A stretch of DNA of 64,000 bases, taken from NCBI GenBank assembly GCA_947493705.1, contig CANLSH010000003.1:183418-247417 (forward strand), given 5' to 3'. Shown here piece by piece: positions 1 through 9,329 of this stretch; positions within the stretch are counted from its first letter, which is position 1, and each line of letters starts with the position of its first letter. Origin of the DNA: an uncultured Arachnia sp. (GTDB lineage: Bacteria; Actinomycetota; Actinomycetes; Propionibacteriales; Propionibacteriaceae). The notes beneath the pieces are model-generated. The model ran no database searches. It was not told where the DNA came from and saw only the letters and a list, made by a program, of their open reading frames with translations. Both the position numbers and the translations under genes were made by a program.

Positions 1-157
1 TAGTGAGCGCTCCCGGTGATATCGGCGTTGTGGAGGAGGGTGCCTCCGGCACGGTATCGTTCGGAGGTTCTGCGAAACTTGGAGGACCGGAGAAACCAGC
101 CATGGCGACAGCGAGACCGAGCGCTGCCAATCCGCGAATTCGAAGTGTTGCAGCCAT
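1..157 (-). CDS. Secreted protein, N-terminal part (cut by window edge)
   Basis: Only the first 52 codons are present; the gene runs off the left edge. The start ATG (complement of 155-157) has a clear Shine-Dalgarno, AAGGAG, seven bases upstream. The N-terminus is a typical Sec signal peptide: basic residues (TLRIRG), then a hydrophobic Leu/Ala/Val stretch, then a likely signal peptidase cleavage after SFA at about residue 28. The mature part begins with a Pro/Ser/Thr-rich stretch, as in exported wall-associated proteins. No domain can be recognised from this fragment. A 16-base perfect palindrome lies about 50 bases upstream of the start and could be its operator. Confidence 0.7.
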   Translation of the reverse strand, partial: MAATLRIRGLAALGLAVAMAGFSGPPSFAEPPNDTVPEAPSSTTPISPGALT

Positions 158-479
158 TTTTTTGCTCCTTATGGGGGTGGGGTGGACGAGCTTGTAATTC
201 ACTTCACGCGTCAACGTTGACGCAAGAGGGATGAGATCACCCGTGTAGGCGTCTCCTCTCTGAGACCGGTGCCGTCTGACTGGGGAGACAGGGGCACCAC
301 AAGGCGTGCAGCTCAGCTTAAGACACAGCGGAGCCGAGTATCCGTGATCCGGGAAACTTAATGTAGCAAGATCACAATTGCATGGTTCATCGCGCCCCTC
401 GTCATGCTTTTCAGCCCGGTCCGGTCCGTCCATATGCGGGTGACCTACGCCATGCATCCGACAATGAGAGGAGGAGTTC
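158..479. other. Intergenic region with hairpins, no gene seen
   Basis: This 322-base stretch lies between the leftward secreted-protein gene and the leftward VanZ-like gene. Besides the palindrome at 208-223, it holds an imperfect hairpin at about 268-298 (arms GGTGCC and GGCACC, with inner GTCT/AGAC pairing on the minus strand). That hairpin could end VanZ transcription or be part of a leader RNA for the secreted-protein gene. No convincing reading frame was found. Confidence 0.4.
208..223. promoter_or_regulatory. 16-bp perfect palindrome, candidate operator
   Basis: The sequence GCGTCAACGTTGACGC is perfectly self-complementary with a central CG. It lies 51-66 bases upstream of the start codon of the leftward secreted-protein gene. 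A central CG and TGAC/GTCA half-sites are typical of LacI-family operators, but other families use similar sites. The regulator is not in the window. Confidence 0.5.
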
Positions 480-851
480 TCAGCTCTCCAGCGAAGGATC
501 TACGGAGTCAACAGCTTTCAGCGCACGACTGGCACACAAACCCAGAACCATGCCGCAGACGACGCCTGCCATGTCGGCGACCAGATCCGCCACCTCGCGC
601 GAGCGACCAACATAGGGCTGAATGAGCTCGATGACGGCGCCATAGGCCGAGAACAGGATGAACAGCCATGGGCTCCAACGAGGTCGAATCGTGGTCAGAG
701 GAAAGGCGAGAACACCGAACGCCAGCACGTGGTACAACTTGTCGGAGCCAGCGGGTTGATCGGATTCCAGGGGCGGCATCAGGGTGGCTACCGCAATTCC
801 CACCGCGATTCCGGTCGTCAGGAGGATGGACCAACGGAGCGCATGGTGCAT
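480..851 (-). CDS. VanZ-like family membrane protein
   Basis: A 123-residue protein with about four hydrophobic segments and the VanZ-family signature: GSDKLYHVLAFGVLAF near residue 36, and YGAVIELIQPYVGRSREVAD near residue 70 with the conserved E-x-x-Q and D-x-x-AN-like ending. VanZ-like proteins are small integral membrane proteins; the founding member gives low-level teicoplanin resistance, but the molecular role of most members is unknown. Length fits the short single-domain members. It is alone and divergent from the glutamate-synthase-like gene, so context does not narrow its role. Confidence 0.8.
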   Translation of the reverse strand: MHHALRWSILLTTGIAVGIAVATLMPPLESDQPAGSDKLYHVLAFGVLAFPLTTIRPRWSPWLFILFSAYGAVIELIQPYVGRSREVADLVADMAGVVCGMVLGLCASRALKAVDSVDPSLES

Positions 852-996
852 GTGGTCACTTTCGGCTTGCCAGCTGCGTACGTTCGAAGAATGTAGTCCA
901 TGCTCTCCTGGATTGCCGGCACGGTTGTCGTCATGAGGCGGAAACCAGTGTCACAGAACCCTTCGACTGACGGTGGCGCCATGGCATGGTGTACCC

Positions 997-2598
997 ATGA
1001 AGAAGCGGACAAAGGCGGTCCTCGCTTCGACCGCCACAGTTGCAGGTCTTGCCGGGCAGGATCTGATCCAGCGTGATCATGCGTTGAGACGCAACTTTCC
1101 GCTGGCTGCGCGGCTGCGCTACGCATTGGAGTCCATCGGCCCGGAACTGCGTCAATACATCGTGGCCAGCAACGACGACGAGCGGCCCTTCAGTCGCGAT
1201 CAGCGTCGCTGGGTCTACGCCTCCGCCAAGAATGAGAACAACTACTTCGGGTTGTGCACGGACAATGACACCGAGAACTCCGCATACCCCATCATCAAGC
1301 ACAGAACTTTTGCAGACGTCGTGCCTGCCTCGCCCATCCACGGACGCACCATCGAATTGCCCAGTGCCAAAGTGCTCGGGGAGCCGCGTGGCCGACGACA
1401 CGCCTTCAGGCCCCGGTCACTGGTCAACGTCTCGGCGATGTCGTTCGGCTCGCTCAGCCCTCAGGCAATCCAGGCGATCAACAAAGGCGCAGCACTGGGA
1501 GGTTTCCTGCACAACACCGGTGAAGGGGGCTTGTCGGACCATCATCGCCAGGGTGGCGATCTCATCCTTCAGATCGGCACCGGTTACTTCGGGTGCAGGG
1601 ACGCCCAGGGGAACTTTGACCTCGACCGGCTACTGGAAGTGACTGAGAGCGGGCCGGTGACAGCCATCGAGATCAAACTGAGCCAGGGTGCCAAGCCGGG
1701 ACTTGGCGGCCACCTGCCCGGCGCCAAGGTCAATGCGGAGATCGCGTGCGTTCGTGGCGTGGAGCAGGGCAAGGACGTCATCAGCCCGTCCCGTCACACG
1801 GCCTTCCACAACGTCGATGCGATGCTGGATTTTGTCGAGCGGTTGGCAGACGCCACTGGTCTTCCGGTTGGCATCAAGTCGGCAATCGGTGAGATGGAAT
1901 TCTGGGAAGAACTGGCCCACCTCATGAGCGATGGACAACGCGGCGTGGATTTCATCACTATCGACGGTGGGGAAGGGGGCACCGGCGCCGCGCCCATGGT
2001 TTTCGCCGACCATGTCTCGTTTCCGTTCCGGATCGGCTTCACCCGCATCTACTCTCTGTTCGCCCGGGCTGGTTTGGCCGACAGGGTGACGTGGATAGCC
2101 TCCGGCAAGCTGGGCCTGCCCGGCAACGCGATCGTTGCATTCGCGTTGGGAGCGGATCTTGTCAATGTTGCGAGAGAGGCGATGCTTGCCATCGGCTGCA
2201 TTCAGGCAATGAAGTGCCACACTGATCGGTGCCCCACAGGTGTGGCGACCCAAAATGCGTGGCTTGCCCACGGCCTGGATCCGGAACAGAAGTCCCACCG
2301 GGTCGCGAACTACGTCATGACGCTACGACGCGATCTGGTCAAGGTCTCCGAGGCCGCCGGAGTCAGGCATCCTGCGCTTCTGGGTCCGCATGATGTGGAG
2401 ATTGTGGATGGGGACCGCGGACATCGCACCCTGGCTGAGGTGTATCGCTATGAAGACGGGTGGGGAGTCCCGGGTCCCGATATCTGCGAGGACATCAATG
2501 CGATCATGTCCCGCTACGACGATGAGCCCGGTGAAGAGGAAGTCACCCAGAACGAGCCACTTCCCGTGGCCGACGACCCTGAACAGGAATCGGAATGA
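997..2598 (+). CDS. FMN-binding glutamate synthase family protein (GltB domain)
   Basis: The 533-residue product is almost entirely a GltB-type glutamate synthase FMN-binding barrel. Visible motifs are SAMSFGSLSPQAIQAINKGA (about 147), HNTGEGGLSDHHR (about 172), GQGAKPGLGGHLPG-like SQGAKPGLGGHLPG (about 230), the TIDGGEGGTGAAP loop (about 318) and the Cys-rich CHTDRCPTGVATQ segment (about 405), which in glutamate synthases binds the 3Fe-4S cluster. The glutamine amidotransferase domain is absent, and no NADPH-binding small subunit lies nearby, so the true reaction is uncertain. The family includes archaeal-type synthases and stand-alone homologues of unknown substrate. An upstream in-frame ATG at 973 would add eight residues; I prefer the one before MKKRTKAV, but neither has a good ribosome site. 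Confidence 0.8.
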   Translation: MKKRTKAVLASTATVAGLAGQDLIQRDHALRRNFPLAARLRYALESIGPELRQYIVASNDDERPFSRDQRRWVYASAKNENNYFGLCTDNDTENSAYPIIKHRTFADVVPASPIHGRTIELPSAKVLGEPRGRRHAFRPRSLVNVSAMSFGSLSPQAIQAINKGAALGGFLHNTGEGGLSDHHRQGGDLILQIGTGYFGCRDAQGNFDLDRLLEVTESGPVTAIEIKLSQGAKPGLGGHLPGAKVNAEIACVRGVEQGKDVISPSRHTAFHNVDAMLDFVERLADATGLPVGIKSAIGEMEFWEELAHLMSDGQRGVDFITIDGGEGGTGAAPMVFADHVSFPFRIGFTRIYSLFARAGLADRVTWIASGKLGLPGNAIVAFALGADLVNVAREAMLAIGCIQAMKCHTDRCPTGVATQNAWLAHGLDPEQKSHRVANYVMTLRRDLVKVSEAAGVRHPALLGPHDVEIVDGDRGHRTLAEVYRYEDGWGVPGPDICEDINAIMSRYDDEPGEEEVTQNEPLPVADDPEQESE

Positions 2599-2768
2599 GG
2601 GAAGAGTGAATGATCGTAATGGCCACGGCATAAGGAAATGATTCATCCGGTCTGCCCGTACGATGCCGCAGTGCCTCGAACGTCGGCGTACCATGAGTGC
2701 GTCTTCGTGCAGACGCCCGGCGAATCTCACGTGGCGTCACGTTTTCCCTCATGAACAGGAACTTCTTC

Positions 2769-3674
2769 GTGTCCACAGACCAGAACCAAACCGCCACAAC
2801 CGGAACCGCACGCGTTAAGCGCGGCATGGCCGAGATGCTCAAGGGCGGCGTGATCATGGACGTGGTCACCGCCGAACAGGCCAGGATCGCCGAGGACGCC
2901 GGAGCCGTCGCGGTCATGGCACTGGAGCGCGTGCCCGCTGACATCCGCGCGCAGGGCGGGGTCTCGCGAATGAGCGACCCGGACATGATCGACAGCATCA
3001 TCGCCTCCGTGTCCATCCCCGTGATGGCCAAGGCCCGCATCGGACACTTCGTGGAGGCCCAAGTCCTGCAGAGCCTGGGCGTGGACTACATCGACGAGTC
3101 CGAGGTACTGACCCCCGCCGACTACGTGAACCACATCGACAAATGGGCCTTCACCGCCCCGTTCGTGTGCGGTGCGACGAACCTGGGTGAGGCTCTGCGA
3201 CGCATCACCGAGGGCGCCGCCATGATCCGGTCCAAGGGTGAGGCCGGCACGGGCGACGTGTCCAACGCCACGGGACACATGCGGGCCATCCGCGCCGAGA
3301 TCCGACGGCTGCAGTCGATGGCGCCCGACGAGTTGTTCGTCGCTGCCAAGGAACTGCAGGCGCCCTACGAGCTGGTCAAAGAGGTGGCCGAACTTGGGAA
3401 GCTGCCCGTGGTGCTGTTCACCGCTGGCGGTATCGCCACACCGGCCGACGCCGCGATGATGATGCAGCTGGGCGCCGAGGGGGTGTTCGTCGGCTCGGGC
3501 ATCTTCAAAGCTGGCAATCCTGCCGAGCGGGCCACCGCCATCGTGAAGGCCACCACGTTCTTCGACGACCCTGACCAGATCGCCAAGTTCTCCCGCGGCC
3601 TCGGGGAGGCGATGGTGGGCATCAACGTCGAGGAGATCGCGCAGCCGCACCGGCTCGCCGAGCGCGGCTGGTGA
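2769..3674 (+). CDS. pdxS: Pyridoxal 5'-phosphate synthase, PdxS subunit
   Basis: PdxS condenses ribose 5-phosphate, glyceraldehyde 3-phosphate and ammonia into pyridoxal 5'-phosphate. The family start [17 protein letters not shown] is present, with the catalytic lysine in VMAKARIGH (about K88) and the second lysine in [10 protein letters not shown] (about K156). I chose the GTG at 2769 because AGGA lies eight bases before it and the resulting 301 residues match the family; in-frame ATG 2751 and GTG 2697 would extend it. Its stop overlaps the start of pdxT by four bases, so the two subunits are translationally coupled and form the usual 12+12 PdxST complex. Confidence 0.95.
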   Translation: MSTDQNQTATTGTARVKRGMAEMLKGGVIMDVVTAEQARIAEDAGAVAVMALERVPADIRAQGGVSRMSDPDMIDSIIASVSIPVMAKARIGHFVEAQVLQSLGVDYIDESEVLTPADYVNHIDKWAFTAPFVCGATNLGEALRRITEGAAMIRSKGEAGTGDVSNATGHMRAIRAEIRRLQSMAPDELFVAAKELQAPYELVKEVAELGKLPVVLFTAGGIATPADAAMMMQLGAEGVFVGSGIFKAGNPAERATAIVKATTFFDDPDQIAKFSRGLGEAMVGINVEEIAQPHRLAERGW

Positions 3675-4291
3675 GTGTCACCGTCGGGGTCCTCGCTTTA
3701 CAGGGTGACGTCAGGGAACATCTGCACGCGCTGGATGTGCTGGGTGTCACAGCCGTTCCCGTCAGACGCGTTGCCGAACTGGCGGCCGTCGAGGGCCTGG
3801 TCATCCCGGGTGGGGAGTCCACCACCATGGACAAGCTTCTGCACCTGTTCGATCTCGCCGACCCGATCCGCTCCCGCATCTCGACTGGGATGCCCGTGTT
3901 CGGTTCCTGCGCCGGAATGATCATGCTCGCTGAACGGGTGATCGGCGGGCCCGAAGGCCAGAGAACCCTAGGCGGTCTCGACATCACCGTCAGGCGCAAC
4001 GCCTTCGGACGACAGGTGGACTCCTTCGAGGAGGACCTCACCGTCCCCACGCTGCGCGACGGCTCAGCCCGCCCCGTTCGGGCAGTCTTCATCCGGGCGC
4101 CGTGGGTGGAGGAGACGGGTCCCGATGTGGAGGTCCTGGCCCACACCATGATGGGAGGAGTGGGAGAGACCAGCCACGCCGTTGCGGTCCGGCAGCGGAA
4201 TCTGCTCGCGACGTCGTTCCACCCAGAGGTGGGTGGCGACCTGCGTTTCCACGAGTACTTCGTCGCTCTGGTCCGGTCCTCGGCCGCGTAA
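3671..4291 (+). CDS. pdxT: Pyridoxal 5'-phosphate synthase glutaminase, PdxT subunit
   Basis: Class I glutamine amidotransferase that releases ammonia from glutamine and channels it to PdxS. The 206-residue protein shows the family start [13 protein letters not shown], the glycine-rich IPGGESTTM loop (about 45-53), the nucleophile cysteine in GSCAGM (C80) and the His-Glu dyad in SFHPEV (H184, E186), so the triad is complete. It starts with GTG overlapping the pdxS stop codon. Confidence 0.95.
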   Translation: MSVTVGVLALQGDVREHLHALDVLGVTAVPVRRVAELAAVEGLVIPGGESTTMDKLLHLFDLADPIRSRISTGMPVFGSCAGMIMLAERVIGGPEGQRTLGGLDITVRRNAFGRQVDSFEEDLTVPTLRDGSARPVRAVFIRAPWVEETGPDVEVLAHTMMGGVGETSHAVAVRQRNLLATSFHPEVGGDLRFHEYFVALVRSSAA

Positions 4292-4523
4292 CCACTCCCG
4301 CTCGTGCGGATCAAGACCGGCTCGCGGCTCGGTTGCCTGCCAAACCGGCGTTGCTCCTGACCGCAGGTGTCTTCAGACCCTTCGTGATGCTGGAGCACCC
4401 CGATGATCAGTGCCTGCCGACTCCTCGTAGTGAAGGACAACCATGACGTGGTGGTCGCGGTTTGATCTTGCAACCGGCTTCAGACTCAGCCTTTCGACAT
4501 ATCAGGCGCATCCTGAATTCCGG

Positions 4524-5735
4524 TCACTCACCGAGTGTGGCGTGGATGCTGACCTCAGCGTTCAGTGTCCTGTGCACTGGGCAGCGATCAGCGATCTCAA
4601 GCAGGCGTTGACGTTGCTCATCGTCGAGATCGCCGACGATATTGATGTTTCTTTCCACGTGATCCAAGCGCCCCTTCTCGGTCTCACAGTCCTTGGCGTG
4701 AATCTTGGAATGGGTCAACGACACGCTTACGTGGGAGAGCGGCCACTGCTTGCGCTCGGCATACATGCGCAGCGTCATGGACGTACAAGCACCCAGAGCA
4801 GCAAGCAGCAGGTCATAGGGCGAGGGGCCAGTGTCCAGTCCCAGCGGGATCGGCTCGTCGGCAGCCCAGACATGCCTTCCGGCGACGATCTGTTGCCCGT
4901 AGAGGCCCTCGCCGTTTTCGGAAACCACGACGACGCCCTCCTCCGGTGCAGCGGCATCGTCCTCGTTTTCTGGGGAATCGGGCAGGTAGCGGCTGGCCCA
5001 CGCTGCGAGGACCGACGCGACGAAGCGAGCGTCGGAGGTCCGAGTGAGGAGGTGATCGGCGCCATCGAGGGAGACGAAGGACTTGGGGTGGCGTGCGGCG
5101 ACAAAGATACGGGATGCGTTGTCAATGCTGACGCTCCGGTCGGCAGGGGAGTGCATCACCATCAAAGCAGCAGGGAGCTTCCGGATCCGGCGGATTTGGG
5201 ATTGACTCTGGATGTCGTCGAGGAATTCTTTGCGAATGCGGAATGGACGATCCGCGAGACACACCTCGGCTTCCCCGTGTTCCTCGATCTCCTGGCGACT
5301 CGTGCTGAGAACCTGAAGCATGTGCTCGGTGTCGGCCGGGGCGGCGATGGTGGCGACTGCCCGCACCTCGGGTATGCGGTGAGTAGCAGCCAGGACCGCC
5401 GCGCCGCCCAGGGAGTGACCGATCAGTAGCGTCGGCGCCTGATGCTGGGAGCGCAGGTAGTCGGCCGCGTGTACCAGATCATCGACGTTGGAGCTGAAAG
5501 TGGTGTTGGCGAACTCCCCTTCAGAGCTGCCGAGGCCGGTGAAGTCGAAACGTAGAACGGCAATGCCCAAGATGCTGAGTTCACGGGAGATTCTGTAGGC
5601 GGCAACGGTGTCCTTGGTGCAGGTGAAGCAATGGGCGAACAGGGCGAACGCCGCAATAGGACCCTCTGGTTGTTCAAGAGTTCCGGAAAGCGTGGTGCCG
5701 CGGGATCCGAGGAACTCAACGTGATGGGAACCCAT
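4524..5735 (-). CDS. Bifunctional alpha/beta hydrolase / OsmC family protein
   Basis: A 403-residue two-domain protein. Residues 1-260 are an alpha/beta hydrolase with nucleophile elbow IGHSLGGAAV (about 105), an acidic residue in HSPADRSVS and the catalytic His in DGADHLL. Residues 270-403 are an OsmC/Ohr-type domain with LDTGPSPYDLLLAALGACTS and RCPVHRTL; the two cysteines (ACT and CPV) are those that reduce organic hydroperoxides in this superfamily. The fusion is known in bacteria, but its substrate is not established. The ATG at 5735 follows AGGAGGT by nine bases; the frame stays open further upstream. The downstream neighbour is the convergent pdxT. Confidence 0.88.
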   Translation of the reverse strand: MGSHHVEFLGSRGTTLSGTLEQPEGPIAAFALFAHCFTCTKDTVAAYRISRELSILGIAVLRFDFTGLGSSEGEFANTTFSSNVDDLVHAADYLRSQHQAPTLLIGHSLGGAAVLAATHRIPEVRAVATIAAPADTEHMLQVLSTSRQEIEEHGEAEVCLADRPFRIRKEFLDDIQSQSQIRRIRKLPAALMVMHSPADRSVSIDNASRIFVAARHPKSFVSLDGADHLLTRTSDARFVASVLAAWASRYLPDSPENEDDAAAPEEGVVVVSENGEGLYGQQIVAGRHVWAADEPIPLGLDTGPSPYDLLLAALGACTSMTLRMYAERKQWPLSHVSVSLTHSKIHAKDCETEKGRLDHVERNINIVGDLDDEQRQRLLEIADRCPVHRTLNAEVSIHATLGE

Positions 5736-5834
5736 GAGGGAGCTACCTCCTGTGCTGGACGGATCTTGACCCTTCATCCTCCCAGCCACCACCCACACAA
5801 TGTGCGTGTTGGCAGTGAACTGGGAGACCTGTGG

Positions 5835-7682
5835 CTACTGGTAGCTGATGAAGTCGGGGACGGGATCCACCTTTGTCATGGTTTCAGTGGGAGTGAGTGG
5901 GCCCGGGACATCCTCGTCGTAGAAGTTCTTCCAGCCCCAGTGCTCCATCGTGGGCGCATTGTTGATCAGGGTTCGCCATGTGTCCTGTTTCATGGGCTGT
6001 GTTCCTTGCCCATCAACGTGGATGAGCAGGGCAACTTCGGATCGGCTGTGGTCCACGTCGTTGACGTCACGCAGCGACTGCACCTGGAACTGGTGGAGAA
6101 TCAGCATCTTCTGGGGAAGATTATTCTCACGAGTGAGGTCGGCCAGCCACGTGACAACAGAGTTGACCTCTGCCGCCTCCACATGGCCGATCTGACGCAG
6201 GTGCACCTCGTTCGGCAACAGACGCCATTCCGGATCCAGTGCCAACCCCACATGGGGAAGCTTCAGCAGTTCCTCGTAGAGCTTGGCCTGGGTGAGAAAA
6301 TCGGTGCGCCCCGGCTGCAGATCCAGCACAACGTACTGGCCGTTCTCACCGGCCAGATCGACCAGTGGTTTTACGTCCTCGATTGCGATCTCATTGGAGT
6401 AGTCGCCGTCGCCGCCCGCTTGCGCAGCCGCCACCGTCACGATGATTTCCAGGGCGGGCACCACAGCGTTCTCTGTCAGCGGCTCGTACTCCGCTGCCAG
6501 TCCGGCGGCACGCTGGATGGTGGCTTCACCCTCCTGCTCACCGAGCACACCGAGGACGGGCGCTCCCGGGGTTCCGTACAGCGCCACGTAAGTCTTGCCG
6601 GGAAGGACCAGCTGTCCGCCGCCCGGCAGCTCCGTTCCTGTGGCCGCGGTGGCCAGTTGCCAAGTCAGCGTTTCGGCGTCGCCGAACTCGGGGCCCACAC
6701 CCACGGCAACATCGGGCTTTGCTTCGCCCAGGGCCGCGATCGTCTCGGATGAGGAGCGCGGGTCGCCGCCGGGCACGATCATCACTTGAGCACCACTTGA
6801 GAGAGCGGTGCCGACGGCGATGGCGTCGCGGTCCGCCCCGGTTGTCATGACGGTCACTCCGCTGAGGGGCTGAGGCCGCGCCATTTCCGGCAACTCGTCG
6901 CGATCCGACTCCAGCGGTTCCGGCGTCGATTGAGCCTCCGCCGGTGCACTGCTCTGCGCCGGTGTGGGAGCATCGCTGGCGGCTGCAGACTCGACGGGTG
7001 AGGGTGAGTCGGTGGGGGCTAGTGACTCGGAAGTGGTGGGTGTTTCGGTGGGGGCTGATGACTCCGAGGTCGCAGGTGACACCGAAGGCTCCGGACTCGC
7101 TGGAGCAGCCGCTGTGAGGAGCTGTGGGCTGTCCGGGTCAAGAGCCACGAGCGCGGAAATGTGTTCGCCTTCCGCAACTGGCTCACCACCGGTGCTGGCA
7201 TCGATCATCTCCGCCAGCTGCTCATCGCCTTCAGGAACGACGACGTCGATGCCGGGGTCATTGACCGCCCCAATCGCAAGCGCCACTTCGGCGCCGAGCC
7301 GCTCCAGTTCTGCTGCGAGCTGGTTGTCATCGAGCAGTACGGGAACCCCAAGAGCGACCGCAACCGATGCTCCACGCAGAGCTTCTGTCTCTGACGCAAG
7401 GACCACCACGGGTGCACTGTCAAAGAACGTCTGTGAAGCCTGGCCAGCCAGGGCGGCGGGGGAGTCGCCAGCCAGCACGACGGTCTCAGAAAGATCTGTG
7501 GGGGTCGCGACGAGTGCGTCCTTGTCGTCGGCCTTCTCCTCGCTGACAGAGTTGCTGCTGTCAGGATCCGTTTCAGAATCCGGCGCGGGATCTCCCGAAG
7601 AGCACGCCGTGAACGCGAGGGCCGTCGCGGCCAGGATGGCGAGGGGGCGAATGGAGTGATGCCATGATGGCTGAACTGACAC
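5835..7682 (-). CDS. Lipoprotein with cell-wall-binding-repeat-like fold and TIM-barrel-like C-terminus
   Basis: A 615-residue exported lipoprotein. The N-terminus SIRPLAILAATALAFTACSSG is a lipoprotein signal with lipobox FTAC. Residues about 60-180 resemble a cell-wall-binding repeat type 2 unit (SETVVLAGDSPAALAG, APVVVLASE, GVPVLLDDNQLAAELERLGAE). Next comes a low-complexity Ser/Pro/Thr/Ala linker (about 195-270), a second Rossmann-like part (about 280-400), then a C-terminal domain with motifs VVLDLQPGRTDFL, LALDPEWRL, LILHQF, IHVDGQG and GWKNFYDEDV that suggest a hydrolase-like barrel. No family function is known to me. The GTG start at 7682 follows AGGGAG; a start at 7730 would bury the signal peptide. 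Confidence 0.75.
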   Translation of the reverse strand: MSVQPSWHHSIRPLAILAATALAFTACSSGDPAPDSETDPDSSNSVSEEKADDKDALVATPTDLSETVVLAGDSPAALAGQASQTFFDSAPVVVLASETEALRGASVAVALGVPVLLDDNQLAAELERLGAEVALAIGAVNDPGIDVVVPEGDEQLAEMIDASTGGEPVAEGEHISALVALDPDSPQLLTAAAPASPEPSVSPATSESSAPTETPTTSESLAPTDSPSPVESAAASDAPTPAQSSAPAEAQSTPEPLESDRDELPEMARPQPLSGVTVMTTGADRDAIAVGTALSSGAQVMIVPGGDPRSSSETIAALGEAKPDVAVGVGPEFGDAETLTWQLATAATGTELPGGGQLVLPGKTYVALYGTPGAPVLGVLGEQEGEATIQRAAGLAAEYEPLTENAVVPALEIIVTVAAAQAGGDGDYSNEIAIEDVKPLVDLAGENGQYVVLDLQPGRTDFLTQAKLYEELLKLPHVGLALDPEWRLLPNEVHLRQIGHVEAAEVNSVVTWLADLTRENNLPQKMLILHQFQVQSLRDVNDVDHSRSEVALLIHVDGQGTQPMKQDTWRTLINNAPTMEHWGWKNFYDEDVPGPLTPTETMTKVDPVPDFISYQ

Positions 7683-7803
7683 GAAGTCTCCCTGAGTGTC
7701 TTGCGATGGTGGTAGATCTTTCGATCTCACCTCAGACTACGCAACGCAGGAGTCATCAAGCGCACCGCCACCCGTACTCGCCATGTTGTCACCCCAAGGT
7801 GAT

Positions 7804-8061
7804 GCGTCCCCTCGGGTGATGGTCAGCGCCGGCGACTCCCTCGCCCCAGTGGTGGAGCAACTCGCCGAGGAACCAGTGGATGAGGCACGCTTCGAACAAC
7901 TCTCGAAAGTGTTCACTCAACCGACGAGTGACACCGAGATGAACAGAGCCTGCAACAGCCTCTCCCGGTCGTGTGCGCAGTGTCGGTGCTCGATGTGTTT
8001 GAATTGGCCACCATCATGCTGGCTCGCTGGGGTCCTGCGTTGATGGCGTTACAAATGGTCC
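7804..8061 (+). pseudogene. Possible frameshifted remnant of a small helical protein gene
   Basis: Two coding-looking pieces in different frames join plausibly. Frame A from about 7819 gives MVSAGDSLAPVVEQLAEEPV then DEARFEQLSKVFTQP. A shift near 7935-7950 leads to frame C, reading PVVCAVSVLDVFELATIMLA then RWGPALMALQ and a TGA around 8066. Both pieces are helical and have sensible composition, while the continuous frame A turns Cys/Ser-rich after the shift, like noise. No start codon has a good ribosome site. It may be a decayed regulator or antitoxin-like gene, but I cannot name the family. Confidence 0.3.
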
Positions 8062-8078
8062 TCTGAGGGACGGATTGA

Positions 8079-9329
8079 ATGGTGACAACATCGGCGCATA
8101 GGGATGGGAATCAGTATTTGCCACGACGGTTCCATATTTGGATGCTGATAGCAATCGTCGGAGCAGTCGGTGATTCGGTGCTCGCATTCGGACTGGTTTG
8201 GACATCGAGTGGTTTCGGCCCCGCGGCGGTTGCCGCTACTACGACGGCGACTATCGTTCCTCGTGTCGTATTCATGGTTCTCGGCGGTGTTGCAGGTGAC
8301 CGACATGGCCCGCACCGTACTCTCGTGGTCGTCAGCGCGGCACAGATCGGGATTCTAGCCATCATCCTTGGTGTCGTGTCTTGGTTGGGCACAAGCGCGC
8401 TACTGCTGGCATTGATCGGCTTCGTCACTGGACTCGCGGCAGGATTTCAATCTCCAGCTGCAACGGCTTACCCCCGCCTACTGGCTGGGAATGCTGAGAA
8501 CGTCCCCAAAGCGCTTGCTCGCATCAGTGGGGGAATTCAGATTGCGCGCATCGTCGGAGTACCACTTGGCGGCGTCCTTGTGTCAATCGCAGGCTTGGCA
8601 ATGATTATAGTCGCAAATGCGTTCGCGACGGCATGTGTGCTAGTGGCGTTGAAATGGGTTGTGCCCACGATTTCTTTCGAGCGGACTAGTGCTGCGCCCT
8701 CTGTCGGCTTTCTTCAGTCCTTCCGCGACGGTTTGCGAGTAGTTGGTCAACTTCAGGTATGGCCATTCTTGATATCGGTTGCCCTGCTGTGTGGCGCAGT
8801 CCTGCCAAGTATAGCTGTTTCGGTGCCAATCGCGGCGCGCAGCCGGGGGTGGTCGTCGCGGGATGCGGCGAGCATTGATGCAGCATGGGCAGTGGGCTTA
8901 CTCACAGTAACGTTCCTTGTGGGAACGCTTGGGACCTTCCGAAGCCCGAAGCTTGCATTGACTTCCGGACCTTTGCTGGCGAGCGTGGGATTGCTGATAC
9001 TAGGAAATGCCACGAATTCGTGGCGGGCCGTCGCCGCGGGCGCTCTGATTGGCTGCGGGACGGCCGTGTTTACAACTCACGTGGCTCCACTCCTCATCTT
9101 GAAGGCGCCGGAAGAGATGTTGGTTCGGTTTCAGGCGCTATTGGGCGTCTCACAATTGCTTCCCGTGGCCATAATGAATGCTCCAATCGCTTGGGCAGCC
9201 TCGTATTCGAACGCACAATTTGCCTTCGTGGTGGCAGCCGCACTGTGTATTGTCTCCGGGGCCCTGCAGGTTGTGCAATCCGCCGAAGTGGCCAGCTGGA
9301 ATTTTCTGACGACTGAGAATAAGAAGTGA
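8079..9329 (+). CDS. MFS transporter (efflux type)
   Basis: A 416-residue major facilitator protein with about 12 hydrophobic segments. The loop 2-3 signature is GGVAGDRHGPHRTLV (about 68-82), and the layout resembles the MFS_3/EntS exporters of siderophores or macrolides. The substrate cannot be read from the sequence. The start ATG lies nine bases after GAGGGA. Its third-codon positions look clearly less G/C-rich than neighbouring genes, and it sits between two decayed stretches, suggesting recent acquisition. Confidence 0.8.
   Translation: MVTTSAHRDGNQYLPRRFHIWMLIAIVGAVGDSVLAFGLVWTSSGFGPAAVAATTTATIVPRVVFMVLGGVAGDRHGPHRTLVVVSAAQIGILAIILGVVSWLGTSALLLALIGFVTGLAAGFQSPAATAYPRLLAGNAENVPKALARISGGIQIARIVGVPLGGVLVSIAGLAMIIVANAFATACVLVALKWVVPTISFERTSAAPSVGFLQSFRDGLRVVGQLQVWPFLISVALLCGAVLPSIAVSVPIAARSRGWSSRDAASIDAAWAVGLLTVTFLVGTLGTFRSPKLALTSGPLLASVGLLILGNATNSWRAVAAGALIGCGTAVFTTHVAPLLILKAPEEMLVRFQALLGVSQLLPVAIMNAPIAWAASYSNAQFAFVVAAALCIVSGALQVVQSAEVASWNFLTTENKK

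Noticed and set aside
158..479. Possible c-di-AMP (ydaO-type) riboswitch before a secreted protein
   Set aside because: Actinobacterial wall-protein genes often have one, and a hairpin is present, but I could not align the conserved ydaO core segments on the minus strand.
4443..5429. 328-codon plus-strand open frame
   Set aside because: It is antisense to the hydrolase-OsmC gene, which has clear motifs and a strong ribosome site; the plus frame shows no family features.
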